From positions 1 to 9,021 of the forward strand of contig CAUHFS010000067.1 in NCBI GenBank assembly GCA_959605475.1: a stretch of 9,021 nt of DNA, read 5' to 3'. Below the pieces are notes generated by a model that was not told the origin of the DNA, searched no databases, and saw nothing but the letters and a program-made list of their open reading frames with translations. The stretch's first letter is position 1, and every line of letters starts with the position of its first letter. The DNA is from an uncultured Collinsella sp. (GTDB lineage Bacteria > Actinomycetota > Coriobacteriia > Coriobacteriales > Coriobacteriaceae). Position numbers and translations under genes: made by a program. Positions 1 to 6,154 of this stretch are shown one piece after another.

Positions 1-70
1 TCCGCGCGGGGTGCCAACACCGATTCGGGGCCGGACATACGGATCTACCTGCTCATTTACAAATTCGTAA

Positions 71-119
71 ACTTTTTTGAAAAAAGTGCTTGCACAGTTC
101 TCGAATCATAGGTTATTAT
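71..119 (+). promoter_or_regulatory. Promoter of tRNA-Leu with A/T palindrome upstream of -35
   Basis: The -35 is TTGCAC (90-95). The -10 is TATTAT (114-119, 18-base spacing) or TTATTA (113-118, 17-base spacing). Immediately upstream is a 17-base palindrome, ACTTTTTTGAAAAAAGT (71-87), perfect apart from its centre base. The same element sits in the same register at the tRNA-Gly promoters at 3542 and 5897, which supports this assignment. The run of A and T just upstream of -35 resembles an UP element bound by the RNA polymerase alpha subunit; that role is inference. The predicted leader before the tRNA is about 50 nt, much longer than at the two Gly promoters. A second dyad, TTTAC-N6-GTAAA (56-71), abuts the element. 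Confidence 0.75.
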
Positions 120-176
120 CTTCCTCGTTGAACGCGCGGGTCCAACAAAACGAACCGTGAATCAACAACATAGCAT

Positions 177-266
177 GTCGGAGTGGCGGAATTGGCAGAC
201 GCGCTAGCTTGAGGTGCTAGTGACCGCTTTTTGGTCATGCGGGTTCAAGTCCCGCCTCCGACACCA
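177..266 (+). tRNA. tRNA-Leu(GAG)
   Basis: The acceptor arms GTCGGAG (177-183) and CTCCGAC (256-262) pair fully, followed by discriminator A263 and an encoded CCA (264-266). The anticodon stem CTAGC/GCTAG encloses the loop TTGAGGT, with anticodon GAG at 211-213, which reads CUU and CUC leucine codons. The long variable arm TGACC/GGTCA is that of a class II tRNA, as expected for leucine. The T-arm GGGTTCAAGTCCC is canonical. Confidence 0.97.
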
Positions 267-277
267 TCGCATTTGAG

Positions 278-299
278 AAGCCTCTTCGGAGGCTTTTTT
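278..299 (+). terminator. Rho-independent terminator after tRNA-Leu
   Basis: The stem AAGCCTC/GAGGCTT closes on a stable TTCG tetraloop and runs into a T-tract. It lies 11 bases beyond the tRNA CCA end. The start codon of the next gene is only 26 bases downstream, with no clear promoter between, so some read-through may feed that gene. Confidence 0.85.
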
Positions 300-325
300 G
301 TTACCGATAGACGGTGAGGTCCACG

Positions 326-2671
326 ATGGAAACGCTTGAACGCAACGAGTGGGCAGACGTTGCCCAGCTAGTCGAGATCACGAGCGATGCTGTCATCATC
401 TGCGAGCTCGACGGAACCATTCTGCATGTGAATAATCGCTTACTTGGTTTGATGTGCGAGGAACGCGCCGACGTCATCGGTGGAGATGTTAAAGACGTCC
501 TGTACTCGTCCGCTTTTGAACGTGCGACGGAACATCGTCTGCCATTTGAAACTGATGGCTCCGAGAACGAACTGATGCTCAAGCTGAGTGACGGCTCTTT
601 TATCCCCGTCTTGGTTCGTGCGGGCTCCGTAACGCCTCCACGCATCTTTGGGCGCCGTGCACCACGTGTCCTGGTGGCGCTTCACAGTATCGAGGAACAG
701 TATTCTCACGACCGTCAACTCAAGCGTGCGTTATCGGAGCTTAGAGTGGCGAACAAACGTCTGTCTGGCACGCTCTCGGTCATTATGAGCACTGTGGGCT
801 CCGATGAGTTGCCCAGCCTGCTTGATACCGTTTTGAACCAGCTTGTAGGAACGCTCGATGCTTCGGGTGCCGCTATCTATTTTTCTGAGAGCGGCGGTTT
901 TAAGCTACGCGGTGTTTCCAAGGAGCTGTACGACAGCTATCTGCCCGAGTTTTTGCCGTATGGCGCTGGCATTCCGACGTATGTTCTTCGCGAGTCGCGT
1001 GCCTGTCGCTTGTCGATTCAACAGGACCTTGAGGGCGATAGGGCCGCCTCCGGTATGTTCATGGACTTGGACAATCGTTCTAAGCACCTGTTGCGCGTGC
1101 AGGATATGCCTCCGTACCGCAGCGAGATCTGTCTTCCCGTTTTTTACGGTACGCAGATCCTTGGCGTGCTGGAAGTTGGTTGGAAACGCCCCCAGGCACC
1201 GCTCGCCTATGACGTTAATGTACTCGAGGTCATTTGCGATTACCTGTCTATCCAGCTGGTCGGCATGGCATCGAGCCTTCGTTCTCGTCGTACGGCCGAG
1301 CTTGGCCGCTCGCTCAATGTCTTACGTGATGAGTTGTTTACCTTTCTAGACGATTCCGCCGCGGCTACCCAGGCGGTATCGTCCGAGATCTGCAATATGC
1401 TCAACTGCCATTTTTGTCCTGTTGAGTATGACGCCAGTCTGGACTCCTACGTCATAGATTTTGAAGGCGGCAGTCGCGTTGCCTTGCCGGACGATCCCGA
1501 GAAGCTTTTCTTTTCCACGACGGCGCCGGCGGCACGTCTGGGGGCTGGCCCTGATGGCTTTGAGGCATCTGTTTTGGGCGGCACGAGTGCCGAGGACCTT
1601 AAACACGTCCGTATAACTCGCGTTGACGAATCGATGCCTATGGGAGGCTGGCTTAGGGCGCATGGTCTGCCTTGTCAAGGTCTCTACGTCGACTCCGGCA
1701 TCGAGGCGGGGCGCCTGCGCTCTGAGGGTGATGGCAAACACAGTAACGACGCGATTGTTCCTGCTTCTGTTGCGAAGAGCCCGACTACGCGCGCGCTGCT
1801 GCTTCGTGATGGTAGCCAAGAGCCGATTGATGACCTTGAATATGACTACTTGGTGCACTTGGCGCATGACTTTGAACTGATCTACGAAGGCGAATCTCAA
1901 AAGCGCGAGGAGCGCCATATCGCTCAGACCCTCCAGATCGGCATGAGAAATTCCCTGGGGGATGTTCCGGGTATCGCAACCGATTCGGTGTACCTGTCTG
2001 CCACGAATTCGGCGTTGGTCGGCGGCGATTTCTATACGCTCATTCGTCTTCCCGACGACTGCGCCGTCATGATTCTGGGTGATGTGTCTGGCAAAGGCAT
2101 TGAGGCCGCATCGATGTCCGCGCTCGTCAAGACGGCCCTGACGGCATATGCCTGGGAGGGCGCTGGACCGGCCCGCATGGCACGCTCCCTTAACAGCATG
2201 CTCATGGGCTTTTCGAGGGTCGAGACGTTCGTGACAGCCTTTATCGCCAAGATTGACCTTAAAGCCGGACGCGCAACGTATTGTTCGGCGGGCCATCCTC
2301 CGACCATGGTCATCAGGCCAGAGTCGATGCCGCTGGGTGGCGGCGAGTCCCGTGGGGGAGAGGTCGAGCTGCTTGGATGCCAATCGGGCGTAATCGGTGC
2401 CTTTGAGAGCATGGTGTACGAGACAGGCGTGTTTACGTTCGCCCCCGGCGACATGCTCTTCATGTATACGGATGGAACGATTGAGGCCCGCGACCGCACC
2501 GGAGCGTTCTTTGGCGAGCAGCGCTTGCGCGACCTTCTGCTTTCTGTTTCGGGGGAGGGCGTGTCGGGCATTTGCGGCAAGGTCTTGGGCGAGCTTGACC
2601 GATTTACCGAATCGGCGCTGGACGATGACATTGCATTGGTGTCCCTTGAGTTTTTACGGGGTCGTTCATAG
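326..2671 (+). CDS. PAS-GAF-PP2C serine phosphatase, RsbU/SpoIIE type
   Basis: This 781-residue cytoplasmic protein probably dephosphorylates a STAS-domain antagonist in a partner-switching pathway. Residues about 10-100 resemble a PAS sensor (SDAVIICELDGTILHVNN). A helical linker near 125-150 leads to a GAF-like sensor at about 150-320. Residues about 325-530 are a less clear region, possibly a diverged second GAF. The C-terminal 240 residues are a PP2C/SpoIIE phosphatase domain. Its metal-binding acidic residues are all present: Asp568 in GGDFY, Asp586 in GDVSGKG, Asp716 in YTDG and Asp766-768 in DDDIAL, so it should be active. There are no membrane segments. The ATG at 326 is chosen because GGTGAGG (313-319) sits 6 bases before it; the GTG at 314 lies inside that ribosome site. 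The STAS-ATPase gene follows after 78 bases and is its likely partner. The family is secure; the exact substrate and the signal are inferred or unknown. Confidence 0.9.
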   Translation: METLERNEWADVAQLVEITSDAVIICELDGTILHVNNRLLGLMCEERADVIGGDVKDVLYSSAFERATEHRLPFETDGSENELMLKLSDGSFIPVLVRAGSVTPPRIFGRRAPRVLVALHSIEEQYSHDRQLKRALSELRVANKRLSGTLSVIMSTVGSDELPSLLDTVLNQLVGTLDASGAAIYFSESGGFKLRGVSKELYDSYLPEFLPYGAGIPTYVLRESRACRLSIQQDLEGDRAASGMFMDLDNRSKHLLRVQDMPPYRSEICLPVFYGTQILGVLEVGWKRPQAPLAYDVNVLEVICDYLSIQLVGMASSLRSRRTAELGRSLNVLRDELFTFLDDSAAATQAVSSEICNMLNCHFCPVEYDASLDSYVIDFEGGSRVALPDDPEKLFFSTTAPAARLGAGPDGFEASVLGGTSAEDLKHVRITRVDESMPMGGWLRAHGLPCQGLYVDSGIEAGRLRSEGDGKHSNDAIVPASVAKSPTTRALLLRDGSQEPIDDLEYDYLVHLAHDFELIYEGESQKREERHIAQTLQIGMRNSLGDVPGIATDSVYLSATNSALVGGDFYTLIRLPDDCAVMILGDVSGKGIEAASMSALVKTALTAYAWEGAGPARMARSLNSMLMGFSRVETFVTAFIAKIDLKAGRATYCSAGHPPTMVIRPESMPLGGGESRGGEVELLGCQSGVIGAFESMVYETGVFTFAPGDMLFMYTDGTIEARDRTGAFFGEQRLRDLLLSVSGEGVSGICGKVLGELDRFTESALDDDIALVSLEFLRGRS

Positions 2672-2749
2672 ACGACGCTGGGCGGGCTGAATCCGTACGG
2701 TTGGGGAAACGAATGCATCGAGTGGGCTTTTTTGGGGAACCATGGTCGT

Positions 2750-3496
2750 ATGAATGAGTGGAATGACATAGCGGTTTTGACGCCACCAGGCGATATCGAC
2801 ATCGCCACGGTGCCTGCGCTGCGTCGGCGGTTGGATGCTTTGATTGGCCGCGGCGTGCGTCGTGTCGTCATCAACTGTCAGGCTGTTAGCTTTATCGATT
2901 CGACGGGCTTGGCATTCCTGCTTACGCGCGCTCGTGAGCTCATGAGGCGAGAAGGCCTGCTTTCGCTCGTCAATGCATCAGGTGAAGTTGTTCGCTTTTT
3001 GGAGATTGCTCGTCTTGTCGATATCCTTCATGTCGCGGGGCCGGCACGGGAGTCTATTCCCGCTATTCCGGTGGGGGAGCTGCCTCGCTGGAGTAAGAGC
3101 GTCGAGGTCCGTCAGGGTATCGAGAATCTTCCATACTACCGACATCGCATCGCCGAACTCCTTGAATCGCTTCCGTTGCGCCGTGACGAGCGCTACGATG
3201 TCGCATTGGCGTCGGGGGAGGCGCTGGGTAATGCCTATGACCATGCGGGCGGCATCGGGTGCGTCCTGACGGTTCAAGCCTATGGCGATCGCGTTGTGGT
3301 TGAGGTGCTTGATCGAGGTGCCGGCTATTCTATCGATGAAACGAGCGAGCCGGTTGCATCTGAGGAACGCGGCCGTGGTATCAAGCTTATGCGTATGCTC
3401 GTCGATAACGTGGAGGTTGCTCGTCGTACGGACGGCGCCGGCACGCGCGTGCAGATGGTGAAGCTGTTTAGCGGAGCGCTGGAATCGTGTGCCTAG
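2750..3496 (+). CDS. STAS domain fused to RsbW-like HATPase (antagonist-kinase fusion)
   Basis: This 248-residue cytoplasmic protein combines two partner-switch roles. Residues about 1-95 form a STAS domain of the RsbV/SpoIIAA type. The phospho-acceptor loop is D50-S51-T52-G53 (FIDSTGLAFL), matching the phosphorylated DSTG of RsbV. Residues about 118-245 form a GHKL ATPase like RsbW/SpoIIAB: N-box E157, N161 and H165 (GEALGNAYDH), G1 box D188-R-G-A-G192, and glycine-rich lid G208-R-G-I. All ATP-binding residues look intact. In classical systems antagonist and kinase are separate proteins and the kinase also holds a sigma factor; here both are on one chain, next to the phosphatase. The start is uncertain: ATG 2750 gives a normal STAS N-terminus but has only a weak ribosome site, and TTG 2732 in the same frame would add six residues. 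No sigma factor is adjacent, so the regulated target is unknown. Confidence 0.88.
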   Translation: MNEWNDIAVLTPPGDIDIATVPALRRRLDALIGRGVRRVVINCQAVSFIDSTGLAFLLTRARELMRREGLLSLVNASGEVVRFLEIARLVDILHVAGPARESIPAIPVGELPRWSKSVEVRQGIENLPYYRHRIAELLESLPLRRDERYDVALASGEALGNAYDHAGGIGCVLTVQAYGDRVVVEVLDRGAGYSIDETSEPVASEERGRGIKLMRMLVDNVEVARRTDGAGTRVQMVKLFSGALESCA

Positions 3497-3520
3497 CCAA
3501 TCGCTTTAGCGCGTTTGGCT
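3495..3520 (+). other. Hairpin at the end of the signalling cassette
   Basis: AGCCAA (3495-3500) pairs with TTGGCT (3515-3520), with a possible inner CGC/GCG pairing. The hairpin overlaps the TAG stop of the STAS-ATPase gene. There is no T-tract after it, so it is at best a weak terminator or a 3' end-protecting stem for the cassette mRNA. Confidence 0.3.
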
Positions 3521-3541
3521 ACTAAGAACATGCGGCAGACA

Positions 3542-3589
3542 AGTTTTTTGAAAAAAGTACTTGCGTCTTTTGGACAACTCGCGTAAATT
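3542..3589 (+). promoter_or_regulatory. Promoter of the Gly-Cys-Gly tRNA cluster
   Basis: The -35 is TTGCGT (3561-3566) and the -10 is TAAATT (3584-3589), with 17-base spacing. Upstream lies AGTTTTTTGAAAAAAGT (3542-3558), nearly the same dyad as at 71-87 and again ending two bases before the -35. The tRNA begins 12 bases after the -10, so the leader is only about 5 nt. This is the only recognisable promoter for the three tRNAs downstream. Confidence 0.75.
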
Positions 3590-3601
3590 AATAACCCGCA
3601 A

Positions 3602-3677
3602 GCGGACATGGCTCAGTTGGTAGAGCACAACCTTGCCAAGGTTGGGGTCGCGGGTTCGAGCCCCGTTGTCCGCTCCA
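3602..3677 (+). tRNA. tRNA-Gly(GCC), copy 1
   Basis: This is a 76-nt cloverleaf. The acceptor GCGGACA pairs with TGTCCGC, followed by discriminator T and an encoded CCA (3675-3677). The anticodon stem CAACC/GGTTG encloses TTGCCAA, anticodon GCC. It is identical along its whole length to the copies at 3828 and 5957. Confidence 0.97.
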
Positions 3678-3687
3678 TTGCATTTCC

Positions 3688-3710
3688 GGACCGTTTAGGC
3701 GGTCCTTTTT
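3688..3710 (+). terminator. Hairpin terminator between tRNA-Gly and tRNA-Cys
   Basis: GGACCG/CGGTCC with a six-base loop is followed by TTTTT, and tRNA-Cys begins two bases later. No -10 box is visible between this hairpin and tRNA-Gly, so tRNA-Cys seems to depend on read-through or on processing at this hairpin. Confidence 0.75.
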
Positions 3711-3711
3711 C

Positions 3712-3785
3712 GGCGAAGTGGCCAAGTGGTAAGGCAGAGGCCTGCAAAGCCTTTACCCCCGGTTCGAATCCGGGCTTCGCCTCCA
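3712..3785 (+). tRNA. tRNA-Cys(GCA)
   Basis: This is a 74-nt tRNA. The acceptor GGCGAAG pairs with CTTCGCC, followed by discriminator T and CCA (3783-3785). The anticodon stem GAGGC/GCCTT encloses CTGCAAA, anticodon GCA at 3744-3746. The T-arm is CCCGGTTCGAATCCGGG. Confidence 0.97.
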
Positions 3786-3794
3786 GGCAACATC

Positions 3795-3820
3795 CGGGCG
3801 CTCCGGCGCCCGTTTTGTTT
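3795..3820 (+). terminator. Hairpin terminator after tRNA-Cys
   Basis: The 7-bp GC stem CGGGCGC/GCGCCCG with a TCCG loop (3795-3812) is followed by TTTTGTTT. A second tRNA-Gly starts 8 bases later with no promoter of its own visible. Confidence 0.8.
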
Positions 3821-3827
3821 TACATAT

Positions 3828-3903
3828 GCGGACATGGCTCAGTTGGTAGAGCACAACCTTGCCAAGGTTGGGGTCGCGGGTTCGAGCCCCGTTGTCCGCT
3901 CCA
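3828..3903 (+). tRNA. tRNA-Gly(GCC), copy 2
   Basis: Identical to the copies at 3602-3677 and 5957-6032, with encoded CCA at 3901-3903. Only 42 bases, mostly a terminator hairpin, separate it from tRNA-Cys, so it is probably the last member of the Gly-Cys-Gly transcript. Confidence 0.97.
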
Positions 3904-3911
3904 AACGCAGC

Positions 3912-3941
3912 AGCCCGACTACTACGGTAGCCGGGCTTTTT
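3912..3941 (+). terminator. Terminator of the Gly-Cys-Gly tRNA cluster
   Basis: The outer stem AGCCCG/CGGGCT and inner stem CTAC/GTAG are separated by one A-C mismatch, with a TACG loop (3912-3937). It runs into TTTTT. It closes the cluster 140 bases before the glucosidase start. Confidence 0.85.
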
Positions 3942-4081
3942 CGTACCCATCGCATGGGCTCGAACCCGAGAGGGAGCGAGCGTTTTGGGTCGTGGCTGTG
4001 GCGTTGTTTGCCGCGAATGTCCGCTTTGGGCGTATCATCGTGGGCATCTCGCATAACCTCGTTGCAAGGGAGGTGCGCCCC

Positions 4082-5815
4082 ATGGCTACAGAAAAGTCTT
4101 CTTCGCGCTCATGGATGTCCGACGCCGCGATCTATCAGATCTATCCACGCTCGTTTAAGGATTCGACTGGTTCGGGTCTGGGCGATATTGCGGGCATTAC
4201 CCAGCAGATGGACTATCTTGAGCGGCTGGGTATCGAGGCCATCTGGCTGAGCCCGTTTTACCCATCGCCTCTTGTCGATGGTGGCTATGATGTGGCGGAC
4301 TACTGTGATGTCGACCCACGTCTCGGCTCGCTTGACGACTTCGATGACATGATCGCTGCGGCTCACGCGCGCGGCATCAAGGTCATCGTCGACATCGTGC
4401 CTAACCATTCATCCAACCAGCACCCCTGGTTCAAAGCCGCTCTTGCCGCCGACCCCGGATCGTCCGAGCGCGCCCATTATATCTTTCGCGATGGTCGCGG
4501 CGAACATGGCGAGCTGCCTCCCACCAATTGGAATGCCAACTTTGGCGGCCCCGCATGGACGCGTGTTGCGGACGGTCAGTGGTATCTGCACATGTTTACG
4601 CCCGAGCAGCCGGACTTTGACTGGTCATGCCCCGAGGTTCACACGTTCTTTTGCGACGTCCTGACATTTTGGAGCGATCGAGGCGTCGATGGCTTTCGCA
4701 TTGATGTGGCGCACGGTCTTGCCAAGGATCTCGACCGCGATGACCTCGACCGGTGGCATCTCGCCGAGGGCGATGACATGGTTGACGACGGCACTCATCC
4801 GCTGTGGGACCGCAACGAGGTCCACGAGATCTATCGCGAGTGGCGCCGCGTGTTCGACCGCTATAATCCGCCGCGCAGCGCCGTTGCCGAGGCGTGGGTG
4901 CTGCCCGAGCGCCAGTATCTCTACGCGCGTCCCAACGAGCTTGGCCAGACATTCAACTTTGAGTTCGCCAAGGCCATTTGGACCTATGATGACATGCACG
5001 CTGCAATCGAGGAGGGCTTGAAGGCGGCCATCGAATCCGATTCCGCCTCGACCTGGGTACTCTCCAACCATGACGTGCCGCGCGTGGCGACACGCTATGC
5101 CCTGCCGCAAATCAAGGCGACGCGCTACCATCAGATTGCGCTCGACTGGCTCTTACGCGACGGGTCGTCTTATGACGAGGACCGTGAACTCGGCGAGCGC
5201 CGCGCGCGGGCGGCCCTTTTGCTTGAGCTGGCGCTTCCGGGCTCGGCATACGTGTATCAGGGTGAGGAACTCGGCCTTTTTGAGGTGGCTGACATTCCGT
5301 GGGCTGCACTCGAAGATCCCACTGCGACCAATACGCACGGACCGAAGCGCGAGAAGGGGCGCGACGGCTGCCGTGTGCCCCTGCCGTGGGTGGCAGCGGA
5401 CGATCCCGCACAGGGCGGATCGTTTGGGTTTTCACCGGCCGACGCCGATGCGGCGCCCCATCTGCCGCAGCCTGCATGGTTTTCCGATTACGCTGCCGAT
5501 AGAGAAGAAGCGGACCCGACATCGATGCTTGCGCTCTATCGTGACGCCCTCTGGCTGCGGCGCAAGCTGCGCAGGTGCGCCAACGATCTTGCGTGGCTCG
5601 ATCTTGACGGGCGCACCGGCCTTGCGGATGGTGCCGAGGGCGCTGAGGGCGGCGTCATCGCCTATCGCCGCGACAACGGATGGGCGTGTGTGACGAACTT
5701 CGGTGCAGCACCCGTGGAGCTGCCGGCGGGCAGGGTCCTGCTCACCTCATCACCGCTTGCAGACGGCAGGCTCGCGCAGGACAGCTCTGCCTGGATCATG
5801 CTCGGTGAGATGTAA
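4082..5815 (+). CDS. GH13 alpha-glucosidase (oligo-1,6-glucosidase-like)
   Basis: This 577-residue enzyme should release glucose from the non-reducing ends of short alpha-glucans such as maltose or isomaltose oligosaccharides. It lacks a signal peptide, so it acts on imported sugars in the cytoplasm. Four GH13 regions are clear: region I DIVPNH (104-109); region II GFRIDVAH with nucleophile Asp208 and Arg206; region III with acid/base Glu270 (AEAW); region IV SNHD with Asp331. N-terminal YQIYPRSFKDS and the QPDFDW motif are typical of the oligo-1,6-glucosidase group, and the last 80 residues fit the C-terminal beta domain. Val209 after the nucleophile is linked in that group with alpha-1,6 activity, but exact specificity is inference. 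The ATG at 4082 is chosen because AAGGGAGGTG (4066-4075) lies 6 bases upstream; the frame stays open into the tRNA genes, but that extension is not real. No transporter or regulator gene is adjacent, and no clear terminator follows. Confidence 0.93.
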   Translation: MATEKSSSRSWMSDAAIYQIYPRSFKDSTGSGLGDIAGITQQMDYLERLGIEAIWLSPFYPSPLVDGGYDVADYCDVDPRLGSLDDFDDMIAAAHARGIKVIVDIVPNHSSNQHPWFKAALAADPGSSERAHYIFRDGRGEHGELPPTNWNANFGGPAWTRVADGQWYLHMFTPEQPDFDWSCPEVHTFFCDVLTFWSDRGVDGFRIDVAHGLAKDLDRDDLDRWHLAEGDDMVDDGTHPLWDRNEVHEIYREWRRVFDRYNPPRSAVAEAWVLPERQYLYARPNELGQTFNFEFAKAIWTYDDMHAAIEEGLKAAIESDSASTWVLSNHDVPRVATRYALPQIKATRYHQIALDWLLRDGSSYDEDRELGERRARAALLLELALPGSAYVYQGEELGLFEVADIPWAALEDPTATNTHGPKREKGRDGCRVPLPWVAADDPAQGGSFGFSPADADAAPHLPQPAWFSDYAADREEADPTSMLALYRDALWLRRKLRRCANDLAWLDLDGRTGLADGAEGAEGGVIAYRRDNGWACVTNFGAAPVELPAGRVLLTSSPLADGRLAQDSSAWIMLGEM

Positions 5816-5896
5816 AGACCTCTTGCGGCGAGTTTGAGTTTGCCTGCACCCTCCGTGGCGGCTGATGTCTTCGCGAGGTTCACGAGGGCGTCGCAA

Positions 5897-5944
5897 AACT
5901 TTTCAAAAAAAGTTCTTGCATAGGATGCGGGCATCACGTAAGAT
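5897..5944 (+). promoter_or_regulatory. Promoter of the Gly-Val tRNA pair
   Basis: The -35 is TTGCAT (5916-5921) and the -10 is TAAGAT (5939-5944), with 17-base spacing. The upstream dyad AACTTTT-N4-AAAAGTT (5897-5914) ends in AAAAAAGT followed by two bases and then the -35, as at the other two tRNA promoters. The tRNA starts 12 bases after the -10. Confidence 0.75.
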
Positions 5945-5956
5945 TAATCCTCGTAA

Positions 5957-6032
5957 GCGGACATGGCTCAGTTGGTAGAGCACAACCTTGCCAAGGTTGG
6001 GGTCGCGGGTTCGAGCCCCGTTGTCCGCTCCA
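5957..6032 (+). tRNA. tRNA-Gly(GCC), copy 3
   Basis: Base-for-base identical to the copies at 3602 and 3828, with encoded CCA (6030-6032). It leads a two-tRNA transcript with tRNA-Val, which begins only three bases after the CCA. Confidence 0.97.
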
Positions 6033-6035
6033 TTT

Positions 6036-6110
6036 GGGCGTTTAGCTCAGGGGGAGAGCGCTTCCCTGACACGGAAGAGGTCAGAAGTTCAAATCTTCTA
6101 ACGCCCACCA
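6036..6110 (+). tRNA. tRNA-Val(GAC)
   Basis: This is a 75-nt tRNA. The acceptor GGGCGTT pairs with AACGCCC, followed by discriminator A and CCA (6108-6110). The anticodon stem CTTCC/GGAAG encloses CTGACAC, anticodon GAC at 6068-6070, reading GUC and GUU. The T-arm is AGAAGTTCAAATCTTCT. It is cotranscribed with the preceding tRNA-Gly. Confidence 0.97.
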
Positions 6111-6118
6111 AATGTTCG

Positions 6119-6154
6119 CAGCTCAGAGACTATGTCTCTGGGCTGTTTTGTTTT
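6119..6154 (+). terminator. Terminator of the Gly-Val tRNA pair
   Basis: A 12-bp stem (6119-6130 with 6134-6145, one T-G pair) closes on a TAT loop and is followed by TTTTGTTTT. It is the longest hairpin of the five terminators here. Confidence 0.92.

Noticed and set aside
1346..2383. 345-codon reverse-strand ORF opposite the phosphatase gene
   Set aside because: It lies opposite a frame with complete PP2C motifs, shows no recognisable domain, and has a composition typical of antisense reading.
3602..3941. CRISPR-like or other repeat array from the repeated tRNA-Gly segments
   Set aside because: The repeats are full tRNA cloverleaves with CCA ends, and the intervening sequences are a tRNA and terminators, not spacers.
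4008..4038. Promoter for the glucosidase (TTGCCG / TATCAT)
   Set aside because: The spacing is 19 bases and both hexamers match poorly; not strong enough to annotate.
3608..4081. N-terminal extension of the glucosidase frame back through the tRNA-Gly and tRNA-Cys genes
   Set aside because: The extension translates tRNA genes and terminators. The GH13 protein begins normally at 4082, with a strong ribosome site 6 bases upstream.
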